Assembly: GCF_001039355.2 (NCBI RefSeq)
Contig: NW_019775517.1
Span: 221,693-250,239, forward strand
Direction: 5' to 3'
Length of the DNA: 28,547 nt
DNA from: Lingula anatina
Taxonomy: Eukaryota; Brachiopoda; Lingulata; Lingulida; Lingulidae
Both the position numbers and the translations under genes were made by a program. Below are positions 1 to 10,235 of this stretch, piece by piece (within the stretch, counting starts at the first letter, position 1; each line of letters begins with the position of its first letter). Below the pieces are notes generated by a model. It was not told where the DNA came from and ran no database searches. It saw only the letters and a list, made by a program, of their open reading frames with translations.

Positions 1-904
1 TGTTAAATCACATTTCTCATTACGCACTTGAAACCGTGCGTAGCTAATGATGCTTCATTAAATTCCCTCTTTGTTATTTGATGTTATTGGTGTCGGGCAG
101 AAAGCTAATGCGTTTCTTAGCAAAGGTCGCAGGAGACAAACAATCAGCACATACACTGTACACAAACAAAAAATTGAGGTGATGCCATTAAAACCATGTT
201 TCCTTTACATACGAAGTTTTGGTGGATGCTGGCTGACACATCTGTCAAAAAATGTCTCAATTTGATAACCGTGTTTGCTTGTTCAAATTATATTGTATTT
301 TTTTAATTTTACTCAAATGCATTCCAGCACTTACATTAACAACTATAAGCCCTATTGTGTACACCAGGCGGACCTCTCCGACGCCTAAAGCATGCAACAC
401 AATCATCGGATGTAAAATTTGGCATCCAGTTTTTCGTAGGTATAAAATCCATAGTTTTTATTTTCAGTTACTCCATCCACCGTAATCTGGCGACTGTGTA
501 TGGCACGTTTATCGTCAGCTTGGGGATCGCCTTTCCTTTAACTGCGGCTTTCGTACGTGGTAGTGGTTTCAACGATGCGCTCTACGTGGAGGTAATTTAG
601 TGGAAATAGTTATCAGCAAATTGTATTTATGAATACAGAAATAATAAATCAACTGTTTCACAGTATTTTTCCAATGCAATAGTGCTGGTATTCAGACCAA
701 TTCATTCGCCATGATTAATTACATATTCATCAAATACACGTATGAATTTAAATGAACCATGGGGCGGATCCAGGATTATTTGAAGGAGGGTCCAGTGATG
801 GTACGGCTATGATGCAGCTAGTCAAAATTCTTATTTCAAGAGGGGGACCATTGGTGTGATTTTTTTCTTTAGAAATCGAAGGGGGGGGGTCACCCCCAAC
901 CCCC
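1..904 (+). repeat. Left copy of a 1.86-kb tandem duplication
   Basis: Base 1 onward matches 1862 onward almost base for base, through the OTOP exon and into a G/C-run element. Only scattered substitutions and small indels are visible, for example an extra T in a T run before the exon. The window begins at or inside the repeat, and the match is lost in the N gap that opens in a C run at 905. The spacer 1087-1861 separates it from the right copy. Confidence 0.93.
468..591 (+). CDS. OTOP: Duplicate copy of the otopetrin TM1 exon
   Basis: This 124-nt exon has its own acceptor (TTTTCAG at 461-467) and donor (GTAATT at 592). It encodes the same 41 residues as the exon at 2330-2453, including FPLTAAFVRGSGFNDALYVE. 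The only exonic differences I see are two synonymous third-position changes, GCG/GCC and GGT/GGC. It lies in the left copy of a tandem duplication with unit offset 1861 nt. Because 124 is not a multiple of three, a transcript containing both copies would shift frame, so they could only be used as alternatives. Other readings are that this is the exon of a neighbouring otopetrin copy whose remainder is absent, or an unmerged second haplotype left by the assembler. The N gap just to its right keeps the last option open. Confidence 0.75.
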
Positions 905-1086
905 NNNNNNNNNNNNNNNNNNNNNNNNNNNNNNNNNNNNNNNNNNNNNNNNNNNNNNNNNNNNNNNNNNNNNNNNNNNNNNNNNNNNNNNNNNNNNNNN
1001 NNNNNNNNNNNNNNNNNNNNNNNNNNNNNNNNNNNNNNNNNNNNNNNNNNNNNNNNNNNNNNNNNNNNNNNNNNNNNNNNNNNNNN
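905..1086. other. Assembly gap (N run)
   Basis: There are 182 undetermined bases. The gap begins inside a long G/C homopolymer stretch and inside a tandem duplication, both of which commonly break assemblies. Confidence 0.99.
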
Positions 1087-1305
1087 AGGCTCTATTCCCA
1101 TAGATTTTAGATCGATCTATCCCCGCGGGGAGTCTCACTAGATTACTTTCAGATAATCCGACTTAAATGTCCGTCCCGCCTACTACAAGCTGTAAGGGGG
1201 TAATTAACTTTCGTGTCCGCCCGGCTGACAGCTATTTAGCGTGAACCCCCAGGGAGTTAGGTCGATCTAAAGTAGGTCGATCTAATCTATAGAAATGGGG
1301 TGTTA
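1087..1305. repeat. Dispersed repeat, possible MITE with terminal inverted repeats
   Basis: The segment around 1097-1125 (CATAGATTTTAGATCGATC) is roughly inverted at 1258-1300 (opposite strand: CTATAGATTAGATCGACC). The core, CTTAAATGTCCGTC followed by GGGGGTAATTAACTTTCGTG, recurs at 22677-22830. No coding content is seen. The left end may extend into the N gap. Confidence 0.5.
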
Positions 1306-1399
1306 GTCCGCATCTCAACTTGTTCTGTATGCCCTTAAAGCCCCTGTCTCTTGTGGTAATGACTGACGTGAAAAAAATGGATCTAACAACCTTTATCCT

Positions 1400-1852
1400 A
1401 TGGATCTTGCGCAGGTTGATGCACATTTCACTCGACTTTCTCGCAAGACATACAAAAGCATTGGGTCTTTAATTCCTTTGAATTTTGCTCAACAACACAG
1501 AGATGCATGCTATTTTCTGTCCTCCATAAATAGCCATGTTATCATGCAGCAGTCTGATAAGGAGGTATATTATGTAACAGCAGAATGAATATGGGTTGAA
1601 ATCTACGAGTGCAATAACCCTAATGAGGCAGGGCTAAAGAGGTTTTCTAACTGCCTATGTGATTTAAAGGCGTTTTGCCCAAAATTCGACGAATCAATTA
1701 AAAAAGAAATTCAGTATGAATAGCAATTGATTGTGAAATGGCTGTCGAAAGCAAAGTGGAAATCGGACCCTAACAGTATCGATCTTTCCATCGATATAAA
1801 CATCGAAGTGGGCAATTCAAACTCTACGCCTAATTCACCACATACAGCTTAA
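1400..1852 (+). pseudogene. Decayed 150-codon reading frame of unknown origin
   Basis: One frame runs from ATG 1400 to TAA 1850 with only two interruptions, TGA at 1586 and TAG at 1721. The translated parts look protein-like, for example MDLAQVDAHFTRLSRKTYKS and GLKRFSNCLCDLKAFCPKF, with a serine/asparagine/proline-rich end. I do not recognise a domain. It sits in the spacer between the two otopetrin exon copies, next to repeat sequence, so a remnant of a transposon gene or of a captured host gene is plausible. A chance frame is possible but would be long for this base composition. Confidence 0.4.
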
Positions 1853-1861
1853 TTGCACCAT

Positions 1862-2765
1862 TGTTAAATCACATTTCTCATTACGCACTTGAAACCGTGC
1901 GTAGCTAATGATGCTTCATTTAATTCCCTCTTTGTTATTTGATGTTATTGGTGTCGGGCAGAAAGCTAATGCGTTTCTTAGCAAAGGTCGCAGGAGACAA
2001 ACAATCAGCACATACACTGTACACAAGCAAAAAATTGAGGTGATGCCATTAAAACCATGTTTCCTTTACATACGAAGTTTTGGTGGATGCTGGCTGACAC
2101 ATCTGTCAAAAAAATGTCTCAATTTGATAACCGTTTTTGCTTGTTCAAATTATATTGTTTTTTTTAATTTTACTCAAATACATTCCAGCACTTACATTTA
2201 CAACTATAAGCCCTATTGTGTACTCCAGGCGGACCTCTCCGACGCCTAAAGCATGCAACACAATCATCGGATGTAAAATTTGGCATCCAGTTTTTCGTAG
2301 GTATAAAATCCATAGTTTTTTATTTTCAGTTACTCCATCCACCGTAATCTGGCGACTGTGTATGGCACGTTTATCGTCAGCTTGGGGATCGCCTTTCCTT
2401 TAACTGCCGCTTTCGTACGTGGCAGTGGTTTCAACGATGCGCTCTACGTGGAGGTAATTTAGTGGAAATAGTTATCAGCAAATTGTATTTATGAATAAAG
2501 AAATAATAAATCAACTGTTTCACAGTATTTTTTCCAATGCAAAAGTGCTGGTATTCAGACCAATTCATTCGCCATGATTAATTATATATTCATCAAATAC
2601 ACGTATGAATTTAGATGAACCATGGGGCGGATCCAGGATTATTTGAAGGAGGGTCCACGGATGGCTATGATGCAGCTAGTCAAATTCTAATTTCAAGAGG
2701 GGGACCATTGGTGTAATTTTTTTCTTTAGAAATCGAAGGGGGGGGGGGTCACCCCCAACCCCCCC
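1862..2765 (+). repeat. Right copy of the tandem duplication
   Basis: This is the counterpart of 1-904 at offset 1861. It contains the TM1 exon that is contiguous with the rest of the otopetrin gene. The 113-codon open frame at 1908-2249 inside it is not reproduced in the left copy because small indels break it. I therefore read that frame as intron sequence, not a gene. Confidence 0.93.
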
Positions 2766-3890
2766 CCCCCCCAAATCCGCCACTGCTGCAGTCTAGTATA
2801 TAAAGTTATTGTCATTTCAAAATTCTAGGTTTTCAATGGATATCTGTACCTGGCCTCTGTAGCAGCTCTACTTTACGTTTTCCTTTATTTGTTGCGCGGA
2901 TCAAAAGACAACATCCAAAAATCAAGCGACCATCAGAAACCAGCTGACATACCATTGGAACCAACCAACGGAAGCGAAAATGGACATCAATGTGCACCGC
3001 TAGATGGAGCCGTAACTTCACTCTCTGCAAAGGTCTTCTATGACAAGCCTAGGGTGCATTACGGCGGAGAGGGCATTACTCTTTACCTTAGGATTGCTGC
3101 AGTCGGTAGGTATCATATATGGAAAAATTAAGGTTACTGTAGGTCCACGTTTCACAAAGAAAATGTTCGACTGCCTAAAGTAAAAAAAACGTTACAGCGC
3201 GGTCATTCACGAGAACAGTCGTCGATAAGAAGGATGTTAGGAGTAAAGTGTGGTCATAAACAGTTGTGTGATAGGGCTTTATTGGTGCTTCCGTTCAACT
3301 GGCGCCTACATCAGCTGGAATTAGCCTACTTGAGACCAAAAAAGGCTGGTTCAACTGGGGTTCGAACCCAGGACCTCTCGCGTGTGAGGCGAGCGTGATA
3401 GCCACTACACTATTGAACCGCTTGTTAAACATTTGCGTAATTATTCAGCCCGGTATCTGCCATGATTTTTTTTATACGTACCAGTATGTAATCGTCAACA
3501 TCGTACTTGTGTGTTTTTTTATTCAACTTTTATTAAGTAAAACAGCCTACGTTTGACACAAACACACACACATACACTGCCCCCCCCCCCCCCCACCGAC
3601 ACATACACACAACAGTTCCACTACTCCTACCTGTATGATTATGTTTAATAACAAGGTTTGTTTTTATCATTCCAGTCTTCGCCCTCGGGGCATTGCTGTA
3701 TGACGGGTTCAGTATAGCCGAATACGTCCAGGAGAAAGTCTACGGTTGCGTGTCCAATGTTCCCATTGTGTCCTCAGCCGTACACTGCCTGTTTCTCGCT
3801 GTGCAAACTGTGTTCATTGTCCGCTATCATAAGGTAATTATACATTTTAAACAGCGGTCGGTTTCTCAATAAATAAATAAATAAAATAAG

Positions 3891-3975
<85 letters not shown>

Positions 3976-5864
3976 TTTTAAAAAAATAAAAATAAATGGT
4001 CCAAAATCTGAGCCCCAAGATAAACAAGTAGAAGTCCCATCGCAGGTCCTATTTTAGGAAATGTTGCAACTGCGTTATATCAGGGAGTACTCGGGCAATA
4101 TTTCAAGCCAGTATATTTACTTTATTTATATGGACTTCAAAAGATGTATCCAATTTGTTCTTGAAATGAATGAATCAAGTTGTTGGTCTAAATGTTTTTT
4201 AGCTTAAAAGCTCCATTTTAGGGTTGCACCCCTTTCATGAAATACTCATATATCTTTTCATTGTGCTTTTTTGTAAACGTATCCGAAAGCTCAAAACTTC
4301 CCATTTTTTATGGGACGGATTTTTAATGAAAATGGAGAAAACGTCCATCAGAATGTCTTATCCAGTATTACAATTATTTTTTCAAATATGTTTCAGATTG
4401 TTGTAACAGCAAAGACACGATTGGCAAACAAAGTCTTCATGCACCTGATGGTCACCAATATTTGCGTCTTCTTTGCCTACTCCGCAATGGACACTGCAGA
4501 AGATTTCGGCGAATCATCGAAAGACAGCGAGGAAAACTCAACCGGTTAGTGGGGGCATAATTATAAACTTTTTATGCCAATCTTTGTTATCCTAGCTTAA
4601 AACCATTTCGCACCTTACTCTCTCTCTCTCTCTTTCTCTTTCTCTCTCTCTCTCTACTGGTACGTATATAAATCACTGACCATTGACTTGTAGCCATTTG
4701 GAAATTTTCTTAGAATAAACAGTTTTCCAGCGTGATAGTATGAGACAGTGAAAAAATCGTTTTGGTCTTATTTGGGACATCTTTCCTGGAACCTTACATG
4801 TTTTAAACTAGTAGGTCTGTAATGTCCAATTTAGTACAGGTATCACCTTCGTCATCACGTCATTCTGTGTTCCCATTGTCCTTTAAACCCAATGAACAAG
4901 ATTTTTTTAAAAATACCGACTTTTCTTTTTTGACTTTTCAGAAACATCAGAAACCATCGAGGCCAAATGTCGTTCCATAAAGATTATCTTCGATCAAGCC
5001 TCGCCATATTTATATCCATTTGTGTTAGAGTACAGCGTTATTGGAGCCACTCTCATGTACATCATATTCACAAGCATCGGTGCCCCAGCGGAAAACTCAT
5101 CCGAAGACCATGAAGGCCGCAGAACACTGAAAACATCGTTCAAGCATTCTTGGCAGAGGCCCTCCTCAATTGGCGCTCTCTTAGGAGTCTCTATTGCTAT
5201 GGTTACATTTGCGGTTCTCGTTTACTTTCTAATCTCTCTTGACAATGGCGAGAACTCTGAGTCGGAAAACAGCGAGCTTGCTTATACTCTGTATCTTTGT
5301 CTGGAGATATTTCTGCTCTTGGTGAATTCAATCACAGTGTTGGTGGCGTTGCGTTATATGAGAAATGCAGTTTATCTAGGAATGGAAACCGACACAGTGG
5401 ATGACAATCTTTTATTTATGGCAACATTTGGAGCTTATCTGCAGTATACTTTTATCGCCATGCCAAACATTTGGTATATTAGTCAAGGACACCCCGATCA
5501 CTTGAATGCCATTTTGGCTCTACTTCTCGTTGTTTTGGGGTTAATCCAGGCAACTTTACAAACGGCATTCCTAGCCGACAATGACCGTCGTGACCCGGAA
5601 GTAATTCCCTCCGGAAGAAGTGTTGTGCACGCGAAGGGGCGGGGTCTGCTGGTTTTTCTTATAATATGTAATCTGAGCCTGTGGCTCTGCAGCACATTTG
5701 GTCTTAAAAAGGCAGAAGAACATAAATTGTTCCATTCATTTTACGGAGAACTTCCATGGAAGATAGTTCACAATCTAACGGCGCCCATTATTATTTTCTT
5801 CAGAATTCATTCCGCAGCAGTGATGTCTGTATGTTGGACAAAGGCGCACGAAAAACAAGACTAA
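2330..5864 (+). CDS. OTOP: Otopetrin-family proton channel, 3' five exons (N-terminal exon missing)
   Basis: Otopetrins are 12-TM proton-selective channels of the plasma membrane. I assemble exons 2330-2453, 2829-3105, 3676-3833, 4397-4544 and 4942-5864 (stop TAA 5862-5864). Every junction has AG/GT and the phases match, giving about 542 residues against about 600 for vertebrate OTOP1. TM1 lies in the first exon (ATVYGTFIVSLGIAFPL), TM2 and the start of TM3 in the second (YLYLASVAALLYVFLYLLRG), the rest of TM3 plus TM4 in the third, TM5 in the fourth, and TM6-12 in the long last exon. The family C-terminus is recognisable (HNLTAPIIIFFRIHSA, then a short tail ending EKQD). The first exon enters with the third base of a codon, so at least one upstream coding exon lies left of the window or in a gap. 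AATAAA motifs at about 6162-6171 could serve polyadenylation. Which of the two TM1 exons (this one or 468-591) is used is not decidable here. Family assignment is confident; the paralogue is not resolved. Confidence 0.93.
2621..2785. mobile_element. Short MITE-like element with hAT-like ends
   Basis: The left end reads CATGGGGCGGATCC. The right end, on the opposite strand, reads CAGTGGCGGATTTG, forming imperfect terminal inverted repeats. The interior is rich in G and C runs (about 2738-2772) and has no coding potential. The ends resemble the CAGTGGCGGATC type common in non-autonomous hAT elements; that comparison is from memory. I see no clean 8-bp target duplication. A second copy starts at 751 in the left duplication and runs into the N gap. 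Confidence 0.5.
3347..3419 (-). tRNA. tRNA-Val (anticodon CAC)
   Basis: This is a 73-nt cloverleaf on the minus strand. The acceptor arms GGTTCAA/TTGAACC pair perfectly (3413-3419 with 3348-3354). The anticodon stem CTCGC/GCGAG and loop CTCACAC place anticodon CAC at 3384-3386. The T stem CTGGG/CCCAG encloses TTCGAAC, and the discriminator is A. A T6 Pol III terminator follows within about ten bases (opposite strand of 3338-3343). The A and B box sequences (TAGTGTAGTGGCTATC; GGTTCGAAC) are intact. It resembles eukaryotic tRNA-Val genes closely and looks functional. It lies antisense in the otopetrin intron 3106-3675. Confidence 0.93.
3580..3594. repeat. C homopolymer next to a CA-rich tract
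   Basis: About 15 C in a row follow an ACACAC stretch inside the otopetrin intron. Its length is likely variable and error-prone in assembly. Confidence 0.9.
3894..3970. repeat. (TA)n microsatellite
   Basis: About 38 TA units lie in the otopetrin intron 3834-4396, flanked by AAATAAATAA-type sequence. Confidence 0.97.
4617..4656. repeat. (CT)n microsatellite
   Basis: A CT tract with two CTTT interruptions lies in the otopetrin intron 4545-4941. Confidence 0.95.
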
Positions 5865-7686
5865 TTGCGGGATTAAGTCACAGTTAAAAGAAAAACACGT
5901 CCATTTCATAGAATGCAGGATATATTGTGGGATGTTAAATACATAAATCCAGTACACAAACAACATTGTTGAAAGTCAAACGGTTCGGTTGGTGTTTCAG
6001 CCCGGGATACAAATCATTGTGAACAATTTTCAAAACAGTTCCCTGTTAGTTAGATCCATAGTCTACTTAGCTTATCTGGAGATTAATTGGAATTTCAGCT
6101 GTAAATTCTTTGGAGTGTAGTTGTCTTATAAATTGACAAGTAAATAAATAAGTTGTAAAAAAATAAATAAAGTGAGGTACATGCACACAATATATCACTT
6201 ATTTCAGTCCAGTGCGTCTTATACATAAATATTGAAAGAGTAACTATCGTCTTCTGATTCGCCAGCGAATCTATTTATTCAGCCGTAACTATTCTATGCC
6301 CCCTGTCATTCGAACGATAAACAACTTATCAAACGTCTACAAAGTGGCATGAGTGTAATAATAAAAACGGGCCTTAATCTCAAATGAATGAGTGATGGTA
6401 AACTGGGATAATTATTAACTTATATTAAAAATATGAGAGAAATAAAATGGAATGATGGCTCTATGGCAATCTTACTAAAACAAATACCGTTAAGGTACCA
6501 CATTGCTCCTATTACAGATATGTAATATCGTATAAAATAGATTGCAAACCAAATAGCAACCAATAATGTCGTCTTAAATCATGAGGTTGTGAGGGCCAAT
6601 TTAATAACTTTGTCTATATTTTGCATATAACACATTCAATACCATAAAGTTATTATAATTTATAATATCTTTTTCGAAAAAGATGTAAAGGTTCTCCCAA
6701 CCGTCTCACTGAATGAGGTTAAAGGCTATAGCCACCAAAATCCACTTCTGTTCTGTCTGAAAAATGAGCATGGATATTTCAAACTATTGCCCACTGAATT
6801 TAAAAGCATAAAATTTCGTATAAATGCCACCTTCATAGAAGTACATCGAATTCATTGAAGGTCACGTGCTGTCCCCTGTGAAGTTTGGCAATGAGAACCG
6901 TTTTGAAATGTTTTCCTTTGCGTGTTGTCAATCAGTATCTGCCACCAAGGCAAAAACTTCCCCTTTTCATTTCTGGTAAAGATGGTGTCACACAGGACGA
7001 GGATAGTAACAATACTTTTTAAAACAGATGCCTCTACAGGTAAGGCACTGATTCAGTGCATGCGATAAACATCGAATCATTTTTGTTGGTCTCGCTGCAT
7101 TTTTCCGGTTTTACCCGTCACCTTCCAGATGGTCAAATGCATTTTGCTCCTTATAATAGGGGAGACATTTTACAAGTCCATCCTTAATAATTCCGGTGGC
7201 ATTTCTGTGCACAGCTCCCTCTATTTTCGTTCTTTTTCTCGTAATCCTTTGCTAAACGTGGGACTCTTTCTCCGTCTCTGTCTCCGTCTCGTTACAATAC
7301 GCTACATTAATTATGCCACCACCGTTCACTATTCCGGTAGTTTCGGCGTTGATGTAGTCCATAACAGTATCGTGGCAAAGTCTGTATTCTTTCTGTAACG
7401 ACAATAAATTCATTTATATTATTGTGAAAATTTTGTTTTCCGGCACATGCACGCACGTATGAGCGCGTGTGCATACACGAGCACAAACGCGCAAACATGC
7501 AGATAACGAAGGATCGTACTATCGAATTTCTTTCATTTTAAGTTACAACTTTAATAATTTTCATAAATCTCACAGTAAATCTTACTTTTTTAAAATGCAT
7601 GAGCCATATCGGCACAATTAATCAATGCGATTGAATAGAATGAACTAGTAGTCGGAGATACAGGAAGAGAGTGAATGGAGAAGCAG
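5865..7686. other. Intergenic region between convergent otopetrin and PTP-like genes
   Basis: The two genes converge here, so this holds both 3' UTRs. AATAAA motifs on the plus strand at about 6162-6171 could end the otopetrin transcript. I see no convincing gene. The 89-codon frame at 7129-7398 has no recognisable features. A stretch at 7443-7500 is rich in alternating purine/pyrimidine (GCACATGCACGCACGT and similar). If the PTP-like transcript does not stop at 7687, an additional small exon could be here, but I did not find one. Confidence 0.6.
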
Positions 7687-10235
7687 TCATACCACATTTT
7701 TGACCAGCACAGATCTGTTTGTTTTGACGGCGTTCACTGTGGTGAAGATGTCAACTTTTCTTTCGGCTTTGATCCTACTCAGCGCGTTACTCACAGTGCA
7801 GAACACTCCGCATCTGCCCACTCCATCCCTTCAGAACGAATAGAAATATATCACTATTATAATCATGTAGCTTGAAGAAGTTGAGACTCACATTGTCAGT
7901 CTGGCAATTTTCCCATTGCAAGGGCTGCATGTGATTATGACATTTAACAAAGACAGGCTCCTCTATACACATAAAAAACAGTGTATGATTGCAAAAATCT
8001 TATTCTTTAAAATCAAATAATACAGTTGATAATTCAGCAAGAAGTAACTCTTAAGAGGGCCAGTTAAATTATATTTTGGTTTATATCGATAGAATTTCAA
8101 TGAGAAGTGTATTTTAATAGTTTGGAATGTATAATAATACTACATTCAAAACGTTTTGCCAAACAGACATACTTTGACACAACACAAATCGGGCGTTCTT
8201 TCCCCGTTTTGGACGCGTTCTTAGTCTGCAATTCCTCCGCCAGGAGCGCTGCCTGTATGAGTCCTTGCTGTTCCTTTAGTCTTCCAGTTTTGCGGTTGTA
8301 TTTTGGCCACTTGAGAAGTTGGATCATGGTGACGTATTTACACACCGAGTTGAAAGCACGTTCTTTCTTTGCAAGTTTCTGTGAATAAGCAAAAAAAAAA
8401 TGCTTTCATTAAAGCTGTATCTTTGGACATGCCATTTAAAGCAGCAGAGAAAGAGACGAACGGTATTCCTTTCTTTCTTTCTATCTATTTATTTATGTAT
8501 TTATATATCTATCTAACTGCCCGTCCTTCCCGCGCACTTACCACGCCTAGTTCCCCGAGCATGCGGTACATCTTGTCGTCTATCGTTTTCTGAAACATAT
8601 ACCAATACCAAACTTGACAAATAAATGGATAAATAAATAAATACATCGGTAAAATAATTTAAGTTTGCACTCTGCTTCACAAGTGCGATGCTTTTTTGAT
8701 ATGAACATCGATAAAACTTATTCTAAAAATTTGGGGAATTTTTACAAAAACCTAAAAAAAAGTATCAGGAAAATCTCTTAGTCATAGAAACAGTGTATAA
8801 TTTCCAGAAAGCCTTAAGGTTCTATAAAAGCCATTATATTATCACTTACCATGACAGAAAAGTTCCTGACCATGTATTCGGGTTGTCGTTTCCCTGAGAG
8901 CAGAGAGACTCTGAAGTTATTGTAGTCTTCACCCCATTGTATAGAAGTGGGCCAGAACGGTTCGCGAAACTGATTAAATGGAAATATATTTCATTTATCA
9001 TACACATACACATACACAACGATAATAAAAAAATTCAGCAGATGTATATATTATGATTGTAGAAAGTCTACGTCCCTCAGACATACCGTTTTATGTTTAA
9101 AGTTATGCAGCACCACTATTTCACTTATGTCATGGTCAAACACCATCGTCCAGAAGTCCCCGACGGTAGATAGGTAATTGACCGTTCCTTTGGTAGACGG
9201 CCATTCCGTCACTATGAAGGCATTAGATTCGCTGTATCCCTAAAAAGTTCCAGAAATGAACAAATTAAGAATAAAGACGAAAAACACTGGTTGTCATCAG
9301 CTTGTTATTACCGCAAAACCTTTAAATTTAGGTTATTCGTCAAGGCTGAGAAAAATGCTCTGACTGACTATGAATGTTCCAACTGTTGAAGACTAACAAT
9401 ACAGGTAAGCAAGTTATTTGTACAGCCTGAGGTGCTTATCTAGATGCTGACTGAGGGAAAATTAAGTCTTCTGGTGGATTGGGCAAAAGGAAAGGGTTAT
9501 ACCTGATATAGGTCCAAAAATAAATCTTTTACACAAATATCTGGATGCCCGTCTCCCCAAACCACAGCCTACGTCCCTGTTCCTACTATAGCATGCTTGT
9601 GTCATACAAACAAGGTTTCTACAAGTATTAAAACAAATGCTAAAAACATCAAGAGTACAGCCCACATTTCCTTTCATAGCCCACACTATGTCCATTTGAA
9701 TGGGTAACATTCCGTAATAAAACTTACATCGACAAAAAGAGCGTTGATGTAGTCAGTCCCGGACGATCTTTGAATGCTCTTCAGGTACGGCCGAGCTTTA
9801 TCCGCTGGATGAAAAAAAAATTACATGTACAAATTATGAGTTACACTAAGTATTCATTGTAACGTAAAAGAAATAGAAACCCACTTGAGAGGAAATATGT
9901 ATGCTTATACTTTAAAAGAAGAGAGTTTGTAAAGACACTAAGCACACAGATTATCATGAGAAATATGAAATAAACATTTTGTTTATCCGTTGGCCTTTAC
10001 ACCAAAGAGAAATTGAGCATGAATTGAGAAAAGTTGTAGTTAAGCATATAAACATTGCTATTGTGCTAATAGTCGTGGATAAGAACTTTTTAGTTTATTG
10101 CTATACATTACACAAATTACAGGATAAATACGCACGTGGCAGTAAAATAGCATCTCTGTTCTTCCGCCTGTTTTCTAACATGTAACCTGCCGCACAGTCG
10201 CTAGGGGTCAGCACAGGCGCCATATTGTTCAGCAG
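7687..10235 (-). other. Second PTP-like domain (D2), inactive and shortened
   Basis: D2 follows D1 directly. Landmarks are TDYINALFVDGY, VGDFWTMVFDHDISEIVVLH, FREPFWP, YVTMIQLLKWPKY and RPICVVSKDGVGRCGVFC. WPD is WPK and the P-loop HCSAGVGRTG is VSKDGVGRCG, so the Cys is lost although the Arg survives. D2 inactivity is common in receptor PTPs. The protein stops after KTNRSVLVKNVV, before the usual Q-Y-x-F helix. The stop lies in GTGGTATGA, where GTATGA could also act as a donor, so another 3' exon is possible. Confidence 0.85.

Noticed and set aside
1908-2249. 113-codon plus-strand frame upstream of the otopetrin TM1 exon
   Set aside because: The frame is not maintained in the near-identical copy at 47-388, and it has no similarity to otopetrin or another family I recognise. 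Read as intron.
3893-3970. TA tract considered as a replication or regulatory element
   Set aside because: It is a plain (TA)n microsatellite in an intron, with no accompanying structure.
8097-8172. Continuation of the D2 frame past 8173 to a stop at 8097
   Set aside because: The residues after VVSK do not match a PTP domain, while GTATGT at 8172 is a strong donor and exon 7828-7687 restores GVGRCGVFC in phase.
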